In this document: positions 1-10,872 of the stretch, piece after piece
Position numbering within the stretch: position 1 is the first letter of the stretch
Layout of the letters: the number at the start of each line of letters is the position of its first letter
Source: Archangium gephyra
GTDB taxonomy: Bacteria; Myxococcota; Myxococcia; Myxococcales; Myxococcaceae
Assembly (NCBI RefSeq): GCF_001027285.1
Contig: NZ_CP011509.1
Coordinates: forward strand, 2,860,501 to 2,924,500
Direction of reading: 5' to 3'
Length of the DNA stretch: 64,000 nt
Notes under the pieces: model-generated
Databases searched by the model: none
What the model saw: only the letters and a program-made list of their open reading frames with translations
Told to the model about the DNA's origin: nothing
Position numbers and translations under genes: made by a program

Positions 1-1690
1 GCATGCCCGCGTCCGTGACCGTGTCACGTGTCAAATACAGGGTGCGCAGCGAGGGGGGCAGGTGCGCGAGGCCCGCGTCGGTGATGCGGGTGCTCGCCAG
101 ACTGAGCCAGGTGAGCTGGCCCAACCTCGCGAGCAGCGGGGCACTCGCGTCCTCGAGCTTCGTGCCGCCGAGGTCCAGCGAGGAGAGCCGCGGCAGGTGC
201 TCGAGCGCGGAGAGCCCCGGCCCCTGGATGGGAGAGGCGCGGAGGTAGAGCGTCTCCAGGTCAGGCAGTGTGGTGAGGTGCGTGAGCCCCGCGTCCGTCA
301 CCTGCGTCTTCACGAGGTGCAGGGACTGGAGACGTGGGAAGAGCTGGAGGGTGGCGAGCCCGTCATCGGTGAGCGGGGTGCGGCTCAGGTCGAGGTGGCG
401 CAGGGACGGGCGCGGACCCAGCCGGCGTGGGCCCTCGGCGCCGAGCGCCGTCGCGCTGAGGTCGAGCCGGGCGAGGGCGTGCAGGGGCGCGAGTGCTTCC
501 AGCGAGGCGTCATCGAGCGGGAGCCCGGAGAGGGAGAGGGACTCCAGCCGCTCGAGGCCTCCGACGACGCGCAGGCCGGTGCCAGTGACGGCGGTGCGTG
601 ACAGGTCCAACTCGCGCAGCGTGCGCAGGGGGGCGAGGTGCTGGAGACCGGCGTCGGTGAGGGCCGAGTCATCGAGCTGGAGCGTCACCAGCTTCTGGAG
701 CCCGGAGAGCCAGCGGAGCCCGGTGCCTTCGACGCGTGTCTTGCTGAGCACCAGGGCATACAGGGAGCCCAGTCCGGCGAGGTGCTCGAGCCCGGCGTCC
801 GACACCCGGGTGCCTCCGAGGTGGAGCGCCTCCAGGCTTCGTGGCCCGGCGAGATGGACGAGCCCCGCGTTGGTGGTGGCGGTCCTCGCCAGGCCGAGCT
901 CCACCAACTGGGGCATGCGGCGGAGGGCGGAGAGCCCCGCGTCGGTGACCTGGGTTCCACTGAGGATGAGCGTGCGCAGGTGCGAGCCGGGCAGCAGGGC
1001 GAGCACGGTGTCATCGGACATGGTGTCGGAGAGGTCGAGCCACTCCAATTCAGGGAGGCGGGCGAGGAAGTCGAGCCCCGGAGGACCGACGGCGGTGCTC
1101 CCAAGGCCGAGGCGGCGCAGCCCGGTGAGGCTGGCGAGGGGAGCCAGGCCCCGGAGCGACACGGCGGTCTCGTTCAGCAGTAGCTCCGTGAGCCCCGTCC
1201 TTCCCTCCAGGTGGACGAGCCCCTTGTTGGTCACGCGGGTGCGCTCGAGGCGGAGGGAGGTCAGCGTCTCCAGGCCGCGGAGGGCGGCGAGGTGCGCATC
1301 GCCCAACGCCGTATCCGAGAAATACAGGGTGGAGAGCCGGGTGCCCTCGACGAGCCGGGCGAGGAGGGCGGGCTCGGGAAGTCCGTGCTCACCGAAGGAG
1401 AGACCCGGGACCTGGTACTCGCGCAGCACGGAGGCGAGTGCGAGGGCCTCGGCCTCGGTGCGGACGGGAGCCAGGGGCACGGCGTACTGGCGGGGGTCCA
1501 GTATCTCGTCGGGACCGAGCTCCCGGGGCAGCGTCCCGCAGTCGAAGGAGGAGCCGTCCGGGTGGAGCCAGTACAACCGGAGAAGAGGCCGAGGCGGCTC
1601 GGCGGCGGGGGGAGGCGCGGGGAGGGGCGTGGGACGCGGAGGGGTCGCGCAGGCCGAGACCAGGAACAGGAGAAGAAGCAACCGGACCAT
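1..1690 (-). CDS. Leucine-rich-repeat lipoprotein (3' end beyond window)
   Basis: Seen: an open frame on the minus strand from ATG at 1690 to the window edge (over 560 codons, no stop reached). The N-terminus MVRLLLLLFLVSAC is a short lipoprotein signal ending in a lipobox Cys, followed by a Pro-rich linker. From about residue 90 on it is a run of roughly 20-24-residue leucine-rich repeats with the recurring theme L-x-x-L-x-L-x-x-T-x-V-T-D-A-G-L. Known: this TDAGL type of LRR is common in myxobacteria and planctomycetes and forms a curved protein-binding surface. Inferred: an envelope-anchored binding protein of unknown partner. The apparent long plus-strand frames over this region are antisense shadows. 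No catalytic domain is visible in the part present. Confidence 0.85.
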   Translation of the reverse strand, partial: MVRLLLLLFLVSACATPPRPTPLPAPPPAAEPPRPLLRLYWLHPDGSSFDCGTLPRELGPDEILDPRQYAVPLAPVRTEAEALALASVLREYQVPGLSFGEHGLPEPALLARLVEGTRLSTLYFSDTALGDAHLAALRGLETLTSLRLERTRVTNKGLVHLEGRTGLTELLLNETAVSLRGLAPLASLTGLRRLGLGSTAVGPPGLDFLARLPELEWLDLSDTMSDDTVLALLPGSHLRTLILSGTQVTDAGLSALRRMPQLVELGLARTATTNAGLVHLAGPRSLEALHLGGTRVSDAGLEHLAGLGSLYALVLSKTRVEGTGLRWLSGLQKLVTLQLDDSALTDAGLQHLAPLRTLRELDLSRTAVTGTGLRVVGGLERLESLSLSGLPLDDASLEALAPLHALARLDLSATALGAEGPRRLGPRPSLRHLDLSRTPLTDDGLATLQLFPRLQSLHLVKTQVTDAGLTHLTTLPDLETLYLRASPIQGPGLSALEHLPRLSSLDLGGTKLEDASAPLLARLGQLTWLSLASTRITDAGLAHLPPSLRTLYLTRDTVTDAGM

Positions 1691-1720
1691 GCCCGGAGCC
1701 TACCTCCCCGTGGCCATCTC

Positions 1721-1754
1721 CCCTCTCCCTTCGGGAGAGGGACGGGGTGAGGGT
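1721..1754 (+). repeat. REP-like hairpin element, copy 1
   Basis: CCCTCTCCC (1721-1729), TTC loop, GGGAGAGGG (1733-1741), then ACGGGGTGAGGGT. It lies in the gap upstream of the LRR lipoprotein and downstream of the stress-protein gene. The same unit recurs at four other intergenic places in the window. Confidence 0.7.
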
Positions 1755-1798
1755 ATCGAGGTCCCGGGTTGGACCCGTGTCGTGGACGCCGTGACGAC

Positions 1799-2230
1799 TC
1801 AGTGCACCACGGTGACAGGGCGTCCCGCGTGTTGAACGACGCGGTCGCTCACGGAGCCGAGCAACCACTTGCCACCGGGGTTGAGGCCGCGGGCGCCGAC
1901 GACGATGTGGTCCGCGCCGAGCTTGTCGGCCAGGGAGACGATGGTGTCGGCGGGGCGGCCGATCTCCACGATCTTCTCCACCTGGGTCTTGGGGAGATCG
2001 GCGGCGACTTCATCGAGCATGCGCCGGACGGCGTCCATCTCCTCGGGCGTGCGCTGGGAGCCGGAGATGAGCTCCGAGTCCAGGAAGCCGAGGGACAGCA
2101 TGCGAGGGGGCTCGAGCACGAAGAGGAGGGTGATGCGCGAGCCCGTCTGCTGAGCCAGGTCATGGGCGAAGCGCGCCGCCTTGCGAGAGGTCTGCGAGCC
2201 ATCGATGGCGACGAGGATGTGGTGGATCAC
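1799..2230 (-). CDS. Universal stress protein, UspA family
   Basis: A 143-residue single-domain UspA-fold protein. It begins with HHILVAIDGS, where the Asp is the usual nucleotide-contact residue, and carries near its C-terminus the ATP-binding signature VVGARGLNPGGKWLLGSVS (the G-2x-G-9x-G-S/T type of loop). ATP-binding Usps are cytoplasmic stress-related proteins; the specific role here is unknown. I chose GTG at 2230 rather than an upstream ATG at 2272 because a strong GGAGGAG stands 5 bases ahead and the family normally starts at this point. It appears to be a single-gene unit, with the solute-binding lipoprotein gene 146 bases away on the same strand. Confidence 0.9.
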   Translation of the reverse strand: MIHHILVAIDGSQTSRKAARFAHDLAQQTGSRITLLFVLEPPRMLSLGFLDSELISGSQRTPEEMDAVRRMLDEVAADLPKTQVEKIVEIGRPADTIVSLADKLGADHIVVGARGLNPGGKWLLGSVSDRVVQHAGRPVTVVH

Positions 2231-2376
2231 GTCTGCTCCTCCAGAGAGGGAATCGGGGGCGAGGACCCCCATAACGTCAGGGTTGGGCGGGGCGCGTCAG
2301 GGGCAAGCGGGAGCCCCTTCCCGCCGAGGACGGCGAGGCAGGTGCCCGCCCGGCCGTCCACTGGACAGCCAGGGAG

Positions 2377-3576
2377 TTACGGCTTCACGGTGGTGACGAA
2401 CTTCGTCTTCCCGCCCTCGACCTTGAGAATCACGGCCTGTTTCACCGCGTCGCGATTCTTGTCGATGTTGATGGTGCCCCCCACCCCGGGGAAATCCCTG
2501 GTGGCGGCGAGCGCATCGCGGATGGCCGCGCCCGACAGGTCCGGCGCGCGCTTCATCGCGTCGATGGCGAGGGCCGCGGCGTCATAGGCCAGGGCCGCCA
2601 CGCTGTCCGGCACGGCGCCATGGGCCGCCTTGTACTTCGTGATGAACTGCTGCACGCGGGGATCCGGGTTATCCACCGAGTAGTGGTTGGAGTAGTAGCT
2701 GCCCTCGAGCGCGGTGCCGCCCAGCTCGAAGAGCTTGTCGGACTCCCAGCCATCGCCGCCGAGCAGCGGCACCGAGAGCCCCAGCTCACGCGCCTGCCGG
2801 GCGATGATGCCCACGTCCGTGTAGTAGCCGGGCACGAAGAGCGCCTCGGGCCTGGCCTGCTTGAAGGCGGTGAGCTGCGCGCGGAAGTCCGTGTCGCCCT
2901 TGGCGTAGCTCTCGTTGGCGACGATGGCGCCGCCCATCTCGGAGAACTTCCGGCTGAACACGTCCGTGAGCCCCACCGAGTAGGCGCTCTTGTTGTCCTG
3001 CAGCACGGCCACCCGGTTGAGCTTCAAGTGGTCGCGGGCGAACTTCGCCATCACGTAGCCCTGGAAGGGGTCGATGAAGCAGACGCGGAAGATGTAGTCG
3101 CCCTTGCGGGTGACGGCGGGGTTGGTGGACGTGGGGGTGATCATCGGCACGCCCGCCGCCTGGGCCTTGTCCGCCATGGCCATCGAGTTGGTGGAGGCGG
3201 CCTCGCCGAGGATGACGGCCACCTTGTCCTGGGTGATGAGGCGCGTGGCCGCCTGGGCCGCCTCCTCGGGCCTGCCCTGGCTGTCGTAGACGCGCACCTC
3301 CAGCTTCTTGCCCTTCACCCCGCCCGCCGCGTTGGCCTCCGCGACGGCCATGGCGATGCCGTTGCGCGCGGAGACGCCGAAGGTGGCTTCGCTGCCGGTG
3401 AGGCTGCCCACCTGGCCCAGGAGGATGGTGTCCGTGTTCGCCGGGGGCGCCTCGGCGGAAGCCGCGGCCGGGGCGGGGGCGGGCTGGGAAGAGGGCGCGG
3501 GCGGGACCTTCTTCTCACACGCGGCCACCAGCACGGTGAGTGCGGCGAGCAGCATCGGGACGGCGGAACGGCGCAT
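2377..3576 (-). CDS. ABC transporter substrate-binding lipoprotein, Leu/Ile/Val-binding (LivK) type
   Basis: 399 residues from ATG at 3576. The N-terminus MRRSAVPMLLAALTVLVAAC is a lipoprotein signal. A Pro/Ala linker follows, then a type I periplasmic-binding fold (Peripla_BP_6): GQVGSLTGSEATFGVSARNG at the first beta-alpha unit, VAVILGEAASTNSMAMA for ligand contact, and SVAALAYDAAALAIDAM near the C-terminus. Known family role: captures branched-chain or other amino acids, amides or similar small molecules outside the inner membrane and delivers them to a LivHMGF-type importer. No permease or ATPase gene is adjacent, so either the transporter is encoded elsewhere or the protein works as a sensor. 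Ligand not predictable from sequence. Confidence 0.9.
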   Translation of the reverse strand: MRRSAVPMLLAALTVLVAACEKKVPPAPSSQPAPAPAAASAEAPPANTDTILLGQVGSLTGSEATFGVSARNGIAMAVAEANAAGGVKGKKLEVRVYDSQGRPEEAAQAATRLITQDKVAVILGEAASTNSMAMADKAQAAGVPMITPTSTNPAVTRKGDYIFRVCFIDPFQGYVMAKFARDHLKLNRVAVLQDNKSAYSVGLTDVFSRKFSEMGGAIVANESYAKGDTDFRAQLTAFKQARPEALFVPGYYTDVGIIARQARELGLSVPLLGGDGWESDKLFELGGTALEGSYYSNHYSVDNPDPRVQQFITKYKAAHGAVPDSVAALAYDAAALAIDAMKRAPDLSGAAIRDALAATRDFPGVGGTINIDKNRDAVKQAVILKVEGGKTKFVTTVKP

Positions 3577-3712
3577 GCGGTACGTCCTCCACACAGGAAG
3601 TCGCCCGCCTTCTAGCGCACTCCCGCCCGGCTGGCGCGCCTCCACCGTGCCCACGTTGACACCCGGTGACGGGCCGACTTTCCTTCGGCTCCCCCTCAGG
3701 AGGACGCCGGGA

Positions 3713-3994
3713 ATGCAGCGTGGGATGATGACATGGGTGCTCGTCGTGCTGGGCGCGGTGGGTGGGGGGCTGGCGGCCTGTGGGTCGGGCGGATATGACC
3801 TGACGTGCTCCGGGGCCGAGGATTGCCTCGAGTCCGAGCTCTGCCATCCAACGGACAAGGTGTGCGTGCAGTTGTGTACCACCCTGGGGGAGTGCCCTCC
3901 GAAGGCCGATGCCTGCGCGGCGCTGAACGACCCGAACGGCCCGAGGATCTGCAAGTGCCCGACAAAGGAGTGCGTGAGCGACAGGGAGTCGTAG
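3713..3994 (+). CDS. Small cysteine-rich lipoprotein
   Basis: 93 residues. ATG at 3713 has AGGAGG at 3698-3703. The leader MMTWVLVVLGAVGGGLAAC is a lipoprotein signal. The mature part has about ten further cysteines in patterns such as C-x5-C-x5-C-x5-C (CSGAEDC, ESELCH, VCVQLC), suggesting a compact disulfide-bonded domain. Proteins of this style (short Cys-rich surface lipoproteins) are frequent in myxobacteria; function unknown. Divergent from the solute-binding lipoprotein gene. Confidence 0.75.
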   Translation: MQRGMMTWVLVVLGAVGGGLAACGSGGYDLTCSGAEDCLESELCHPTDKVCVQLCTTLGECPPKADACAALNDPNGPRICKCPTKECVSDRES

Positions 3995-4057
3995 ACGCCA
4001 GGGGTACACTCCCAGGCTGACGGCGAGGGGGACCTCCGAAACGCTTGAGGCCTGAGA

Positions 4058-4675
4058 ATGAGCGATGAGACGGATGAGGGCCGGGGCCCCTCGTATGATG
4101 CGCGGCAGGACCTGGAGAGCCGGGTGCCCCTGGCGACGCCGGAGTACACCACGCGCGGCATCCTGTTCCTGTCCACCTTGGCGGCCGTCCGGGAGCTGGG
4201 CGGCGAGGACATGGTGAAGCGCTGCCTGGAGGCGAGCGGGGAGTCGGAGTTCGTGGAGTTCTTCAACTACCCCACCCGTGCCCTGCTCCAGATGCTGGGG
4301 GCCGCGGCCGGGCTGCTGAGCGCCAACCTGGGCGGCTACGCGGAGGTCCTGCGCTACATCGCGAAGCGGACCGTGGAGCTCTACATGACGTCCGTGGTGG
4401 GCCGCTCCGCGCAGCTGGTGTCCTCGACGGACCCCATGCGTCTGGTGCGGACCCTGGAGGAGCTCTACAAGGTGTCGATGGTGTACTCGGCGCCGACGGT
4501 GGTCTGGAAGGGGCCCAAGCGAGGCGTCCTCAGCGTCCAATGCACCTTCACGCCCCTCGCGTATCACGAGGGAGGGGCGATCACCCTCGGGGCCATGCTG
4601 GGCTTGAAGAACGTGGAGGCGCACGCGCGGCCCACGGGGCCGCTCAGCCTGGACCTGGAGATCTCCTGGGAGTGA
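4058..4675 (+). CDS. TIGR02265/DUF2378 family protein (myxobacterial)
   Basis: 205 residues, soluble, no signal peptide. It matches from memory the myxobacterium-restricted TIGR02265 (DUF2378) family: an N-terminal TRGILFLSTLAAV segment, a central FFNYPTRALLQML segment, and a C-terminal half with LYKVSMVYSAPTVVW and VQCTFTPLAYHEGG. These proteins occur in many copies per myxobacterial genome and have no assigned biochemical role. The gene stands alone, convergent with the methyltransferase gene 15 bases away. Confidence 0.8.
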   Translation: MSDETDEGRGPSYDARQDLESRVPLATPEYTTRGILFLSTLAAVRELGGEDMVKRCLEASGESEFVEFFNYPTRALLQMLGAAAGLLSANLGGYAEVLRYIAKRTVELYMTSVVGRSAQLVSSTDPMRLVRTLEELYKVSMVYSAPTVVWKGPKRGVLSVQCTFTPLAYHEGGAITLGAMLGLKNVEAHARPTGPLSLDLEISWE

Positions 4676-4690
4676 GCGGGGCGCGCGGGT

Positions 4691-5692
4691 TCAGCGGCGG
4701 GTGAGCTCGAGGTAGATGAGGTTCTCGGTCTCGTCCCGGAAGAGCTCCTGCCGGCGGAGCTGGCTCCTGGAGATGTCGCTCGTCCAGGCGGCCACCTCGG
4801 ACTCGTCGCGGTAGATGAGCCACCAGTCCATGCAGGCTTCCATGTACGCCTTGAAGGCGGAGTCCTTGTGCGGGTCGGCGTAGTTGGCCAGCAGCAGCCG
4901 TCCGCCGGGACGCAGCATGGAGAAGAGCTGGGCCGTCAGGCGGATGGCCACGGGCTGCGGGAGGTAGTCGTAGAGCCCGGACGCATAGACGAGGTCCATG
5001 TCCTCGAAGCGCAGCTCGTTGCGCAGGATGTCCTTCACGGAGCCGGCCACCGGCTTGATGCCCAGGTGTCCGAGCTCACTGTCGATCACCCCCAGGCTCC
5101 GCAGATCCTGATCCAACGCCAGGAACTCGCCCACCCGCCGTTGCAGCACGGCCCGCGAGCGCAGGGACTCGCGCAGGTGGCCGCACGCCACGGAGAGGAT
5201 CCGGGCATCGGCTCGCTCCTCCGACACCCTGTCGATGTACCGCGCCAGGTAGTCCCTGCGCCCTCGGAGGGAGGCGGTGCTCCTTTGCGCACACAAGAAG
5301 CGGTTGAGCTCCACGCCGATGGGCGTGGTGCCGAGGCGCTCGGGCGCGAGATCCTCGTAGACGAAGTCGAGCATCACCGCATCGCCCGCGTACCGGCGTG
5401 GCTTCTCGAAGCCCCGGCGGGTGAACGGCTCCTGACGGACGAGGGAATGCACCGGGTGGGCGCGGCAGGTCTCGAGGCAGAAGCGCCGCCAGTCCTCCGG
5501 AACGAGCGTGGCGCGCGCATGTCCCAGGGACGAGAGCAGGGTGCGCATGCCGGCGGAGATCTCCCCGCCCAGCAGCCGCGCATGGGCCAGGTTCAATCCT
5601 TCCTTCAGGGGGGCCCGCGGCTGGGAGGCCCAGTCCTCCGTCACGTTCAGCTCGTGCGAATTGCCATTCACCTGATGCGCATGTTCCTGCAT
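4691..5692 (-). CDS. SAM-dependent methyltransferase (class I)
   Basis: 333 residues from the chosen ATG at 5692; an upstream frame extends to 5905 but its extra residues look non-coding. An N-terminal helical part contains FEKPRRYAGDAVMLDFVYED. It leads into a Rossmann methyltransferase core with RILSVACGHLRES (the SAM-binding glycine loop region), EFLALDQDLRS (acidic residue after strand 2) and LLLANYADPHKDSAF. The arrangement resembles the family annotated as extracellular-factor 3-hydroxypalmitate methyl ester biosynthesis (PhcB-like) proteins, but I cannot assign a substrate. Isolated between convergent and same-strand neighbours. Start uncertain, since the ribosome-binding site is weak. 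Confidence 0.75.
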   Translation of the reverse strand: MQEHAHQVNGNSHELNVTEDWASQPRAPLKEGLNLAHARLLGGEISAGMRTLLSSLGHARATLVPEDWRRFCLETCRAHPVHSLVRQEPFTRRGFEKPRRYAGDAVMLDFVYEDLAPERLGTTPIGVELNRFLCAQRSTASLRGRRDYLARYIDRVSEERADARILSVACGHLRESLRSRAVLQRRVGEFLALDQDLRSLGVIDSELGHLGIKPVAGSVKDILRNELRFEDMDLVYASGLYDYLPQPVAIRLTAQLFSMLRPGGRLLLANYADPHKDSAFKAYMEACMDWWLIYRDESEVAAWTSDISRSQLRRQELFRDETENLIYLELTRR

Positions 5693-5762
5693 GTCGATTC
5701 CCGTTGGTTCGCCCCCCTCTCGCCCCCAGTGACGGCCTCCTTCGCCTGGGGTTCCATTTGTA

Positions 5763-5776
5763 TGGGCTGAAGCCCA
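5763..5776. promoter_or_regulatory. Perfect 14-bp inverted repeat upstream of the methyltransferase gene
   Basis: TGGGCT-GA-AGCCCA lies 71-84 bases before the methyltransferase start, beside a locally AT-rich stretch (GTAAAATGG). It could be an operator or a small hairpin in the leader; no regulator can be named. Confidence 0.3.
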
Positions 5777-5879
5777 CGTTGAGTAAAATGGCTTGTGACG
5801 GTCCGCATCTTCCTCGGCGGATGCTTCCTGCCTGCTGCCCTGGCGGGACCGTGGGGGAGAGGAATCATCGGCGCCCGGC

Positions 5880-6641
5880 TCAGAGCACCTTGCTCGCGAC
5901 GGCATCGAAGAGGAGGTTGGGCACCCACTTCGCCACGCCGACGGCGCTGGCCATCTGCCAGGGGAAGCCGTACTCGGCCTCGGCGCGCAGGATGGCCTGT
6001 CCCATCAACTCCACGGCCGCGTCCGCCTCCAGGAGGAAGGGCATGGTGTGCTGGATGCGGGCCGTCATCTCGGTCTTCACGAAGCCGGGCTTGATGCAGG
6101 TGACGCGCACCTGGGTGCCCTGCAGGTCCACGCGCAGGCTCTCCAGGAAGGTGTTGAGGAAGGCCTTGGAGGCCGAGTAGGCCGCGTTCTGGGGAAGGCC
6201 CCGGCAGCTCGCGAGGCTGGAGACGCCCACCAGGTGCCCGCGGTTGCGCTCCACCATGCGCGGCAGCACCGCGGACAGCGTGGCGGCGGCGCCGGTGACG
6301 TTCACGTCGATGACCTTCTTCGCGTGCTCCCAGGGGAAGTCCCGGGCGTTGGTCTGCCCGCCCACCCCGGCGTTGGCCACCACCAGATCCAATCCCCCAC
6401 AGGCCTCATCCAGCGCGCGGACGCGCTCGAGCGTGGCGTCCGCGTGGGAGACATCCAGCTCCACGGGCTCGACGTGGGCGCCGGCCGCCTGGGCCTCCTG
6501 TGCGAGCGCCTCCAGGTGCTCGCGGCGCCGGGCGGCGGCGTACACCTTCACGCCCCGCTTGCCCAACCACAGCGCCAGACCGCGTCCGAGGCCGCTGGAG
6601 GCCCCCGTCACCAATGCCGTCCGATAGCTCATCCCATTCAT
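5880..6641 (-). CDS. Short-chain dehydrogenase/reductase (SDR family)
   Basis: 253 residues, ATG at 6641 preceded by AGGAGGG at good spacing. Classical SDR marks: NAD(P)-binding TGASSGLGRG near the N-terminus, NAG in VVANAGVGG, the catalytic Ser in LVGVSSLAS, and the YxxxK pair in YSASKAF. The C-terminus continues past the fold with an amphipathic tail, as in SDRs of lipid metabolism. An Arg pair in AAARRREHLE after strand 2 suggests NADP(H) preference. Substrate unknown. Divergent from the SUF operon, sharing its AT-rich intergenic region. Confidence 0.9.
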   Translation of the reverse strand: MNGMSYRTALVTGASSGLGRGLALWLGKRGVKVYAAARRREHLEALAQEAQAAGAHVEPVELDVSHADATLERVRALDEACGGLDLVVANAGVGGQTNARDFPWEHAKKVIDVNVTGAAATLSAVLPRMVERNRGHLVGVSSLASCRGLPQNAAYSASKAFLNTFLESLRVDLQGTQVRVTCIKPGFVKTEMTARIQHTMPFLLEADAAVELMGQAILRAEAEYGFPWQMASAVGVAKWVPNLLFDAVASKVL

Positions 6642-6748
6642 GGGTTTCCCTCCTGTCGGAGCGCAGCTTGGCGCAAGCACTCGCGGGCCTTCACTCCCAG
6701 TCGCCGGGCAACCAGGACGCCGAGCCCTGACTGCACGATTTTTAATGC

Positions 6749-6763
6749 GGACCAACTTAGTCC
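6749..6763. promoter_or_regulatory. IscR/Rrf2-type operator upstream of the suf operon
   Basis: GGACCAACTTAGTCC is an inverted repeat (GGAC...GTCC). Its core GACCAACTTAGTC agrees at 11 of 13 positions with the type 1 IscR consensus core GACTRWWWYAGTC. It sits in the most AT-rich part of the intergenic region, 69 bases before the Rrf2-type regulator start, so autoregulation of the suf operon by [Fe-S] status is the likely reading. Confidence 0.6.
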
Positions 6764-6831
6764 TGTTTAAAGAGCCACCACGCACAGGAGCCCTCGGAGT
6801 TGGGGGCGCCGGATGGCTGGAGAGATTCCGA

Positions 6832-7340
6832 ATGCTCCGGATGAGCAAGATGACGGACTACGGCATCGTGCTGCTGACCGAGCTGGCGCGCGCCGGAAGC
6901 GAGACGCGCACGGCGAGGGAGTTGGCGGCCGGTACCGGTGTGCCCCTGCCCTCGGTGAGCAAGGTGCTCAAGGGGTTGCAGGGTGCCGGCCTGCTGGTGT
7001 CGCACCGCGGAGCCAGCGGCGGCTACGGCCTGTCCCGGCCCGCCGAGCAGATCCCCCTCACGGAGATCATCTCCGCGCTCGAGGGCCCCGTCTCCCTCAC
7101 CGAGTGTGGCGCGCAGGGAGCCCATGCGCCCAGCGGCACCTGCGAGCTGGAGACGGTGTGCCGGGTGCGCGGCCATTGGCGCGTCATCAACCGCACCATC
7201 CAGGACGCGCTCGGCCGGCTGACGCTGGCGGACCTGTGCGCGCCGGTGCCCCGCCTCGTGGGCCTCGGGGTGCCCGCCCGCCCGGCCGCCCCCGCCCAGA
7301 ATCCGAACCCCATCCCCACCACGGCCGGAGGTGCCCACTC

Positions 7341-7344
<4 letters not shown>
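6832..7344 (+). CDS. Rrf2-family SUF operon regulator
   Basis: 170 residues. Start ATG at 6832 gives the family-typical [11 protein letters not shown] and has GGAGAG upstream. A winged-helix N-terminal half (recognition helix near [17 protein letters not shown], wing at [10 protein letters not shown]) is followed by three Cys spaced C-x11-C-x5-C (ECG...GTCELETVC), the [Fe-S] ligand arrangement of IscR-like and SUF-regulator proteins. Family role: senses iron-sulfur cluster supply and controls cluster-assembly genes. The stop overlaps the sufB start (ATGA), putting it at the head of the operon. The C-terminal tail is Pro/Ala rich. Confidence 0.92.
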
Positions 7345-9546
<2,202 letters not shown>

Positions 9547-9550
<4 letters not shown>

Positions 9551-10872
9551 CGGACGCGGGGCTCCAGCACTACCTCGACCTGGCCGAGCGCTTCCAGGCG
9601 GAGCGGGCGGCGGGTGCCCCGGCGTGGCTGCGGGCCTTCCGGCAGGAGGGCATCGTGCAGCTGGCGCGCCAGGGCTTCCCCACCTCGAAGCTCGAGGACT
9701 GGAAGTACACGAACGTGACGCCCATCTCCGGCCAGGCCTTCAGCCCCGTGCGCACCGTGCACGAGGCGGGGGTGGAGGCGGCGGTGGCGCGGCTGGCGCT
9801 CCCGGGCATGGGGCCGCGGCTGGTGTTCGTGGACGGCTGGTACGTCCGGGAGCTGTCGCGGCTGGAAGGCCTGCCCGCGGGCCTCACGGTGCGCAGCCTG
9901 CGCGAGGCCTTGCAGGACGGCGAGCCGCTGGAGGCGCTGGTGGGCAGCCGGGCGCGCGCGGAGGCCAGTGCCTTCACCGCGCTCAACGCGGCGCTGCTGG
10001 AGGAGGGCGCGGTGGTGCGGGTGGCGCCGGGCACGGTGTGTCCCGAGCCCGTGCAGTTCCTCTTCCTCTCGCGAGGGGACACGCACGTGACGCTGGCCAG
10101 CCCCCGGGTGGTGGTGCAGGCCGGGGACCACAGCGAGCTCACGCTGGTGGAGAGCTACGTGGGCGCGGCGCCGGGCGTCTCCTTCACCAACGCGGTGACG
10201 GAGGTGGTGCTGGGGGCCGGGGCGCGGGTCACGCACCTCAAGCTGCAGGCCGAGTCGGAGTCGGCCTTCCACATCGGTGGCCTGCACGCGGAGCTGGGGC
10301 GGGACAGCCGCCTCGCCTCGCACGTCATCTCCCTGGGCGGGGCGCTCGCGCGCAACGAGGTGCACTCCACCTTCGGGGCCGAGGGCGGCGAGTGCACCCT
10401 GCAGGGCCTGTACGTGGGCCACGGCACGCAGCACCTGGACAACTGGACGAACCTGGACCACGCGCACCCGCGCTGCACCAGCCGCGAGCTGTACAAGGGC
10501 GTGCTGGACGACAAGGCGCGTGGCACCTTCCACGGCAAGGTGCTGGTGCGCCCGGACGCGCAGCAGACGGACTCGCGCCAGTCCAACCGCAACCTCCTGC
10601 TGTCGGAGGCGGCGATGGCGGACGCGCGGCCGCAGCTCGAAATCCTCGCGGATGACGTGAAGTGCGCGCACGGCGCGACGGTGGGCCGGCTGGACGAGCA
10701 GGCGCTCTTCTACCTGCGCTCGCGTGGCATCTCCCGGGCGGAGGCGGAGTCGCTGTTGACGCACGCCTTCGCCAAGGAGGTGGTGGGGGCCGTTCCCCTG
10801 GCGTCGCTGAGGGATCAGGTGGAGGAGCTCCTGGCGCGCAAGCTCCCGGGAGCCAAGGAGGGCAGGGCATGA
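9547..10872 (+). CDS. sufD: Fe-S cluster assembly protein SufD
   Basis: 441 residues from GTG at 9547, which overlaps the sufC stop; this start gives MTDAGLQHYLDLAERF. SufBD-family beta-helix protein: PTSKLEDWKYTNVTPI in the N-terminal domain, an LVFVDGWYVRELS segment, and a C-terminal core with AHPRCTSRELYKGVL, QSNRNLLLSEAAMADARP and CAHGATVGRLDEQALFYLRS (conserved His in the SufB-SufD interface, where the cluster is thought to form). Partner of SufB and SufC. ATGA overlap with sufS downstream. Confidence 0.96.

Noticed and set aside
270-1835. Long plus-strand open frame over the LRR gene
   Set aside because: It is the antisense shadow of the minus-strand leucine-rich-repeat lipoprotein, which has a signal peptide and clear repeats.
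5693-5905. Upstream extension of the methyltransferase
   Set aside because: The added residues have no family resemblance and overlap a promoter-like stretch; ATG at 5692 is preferred.
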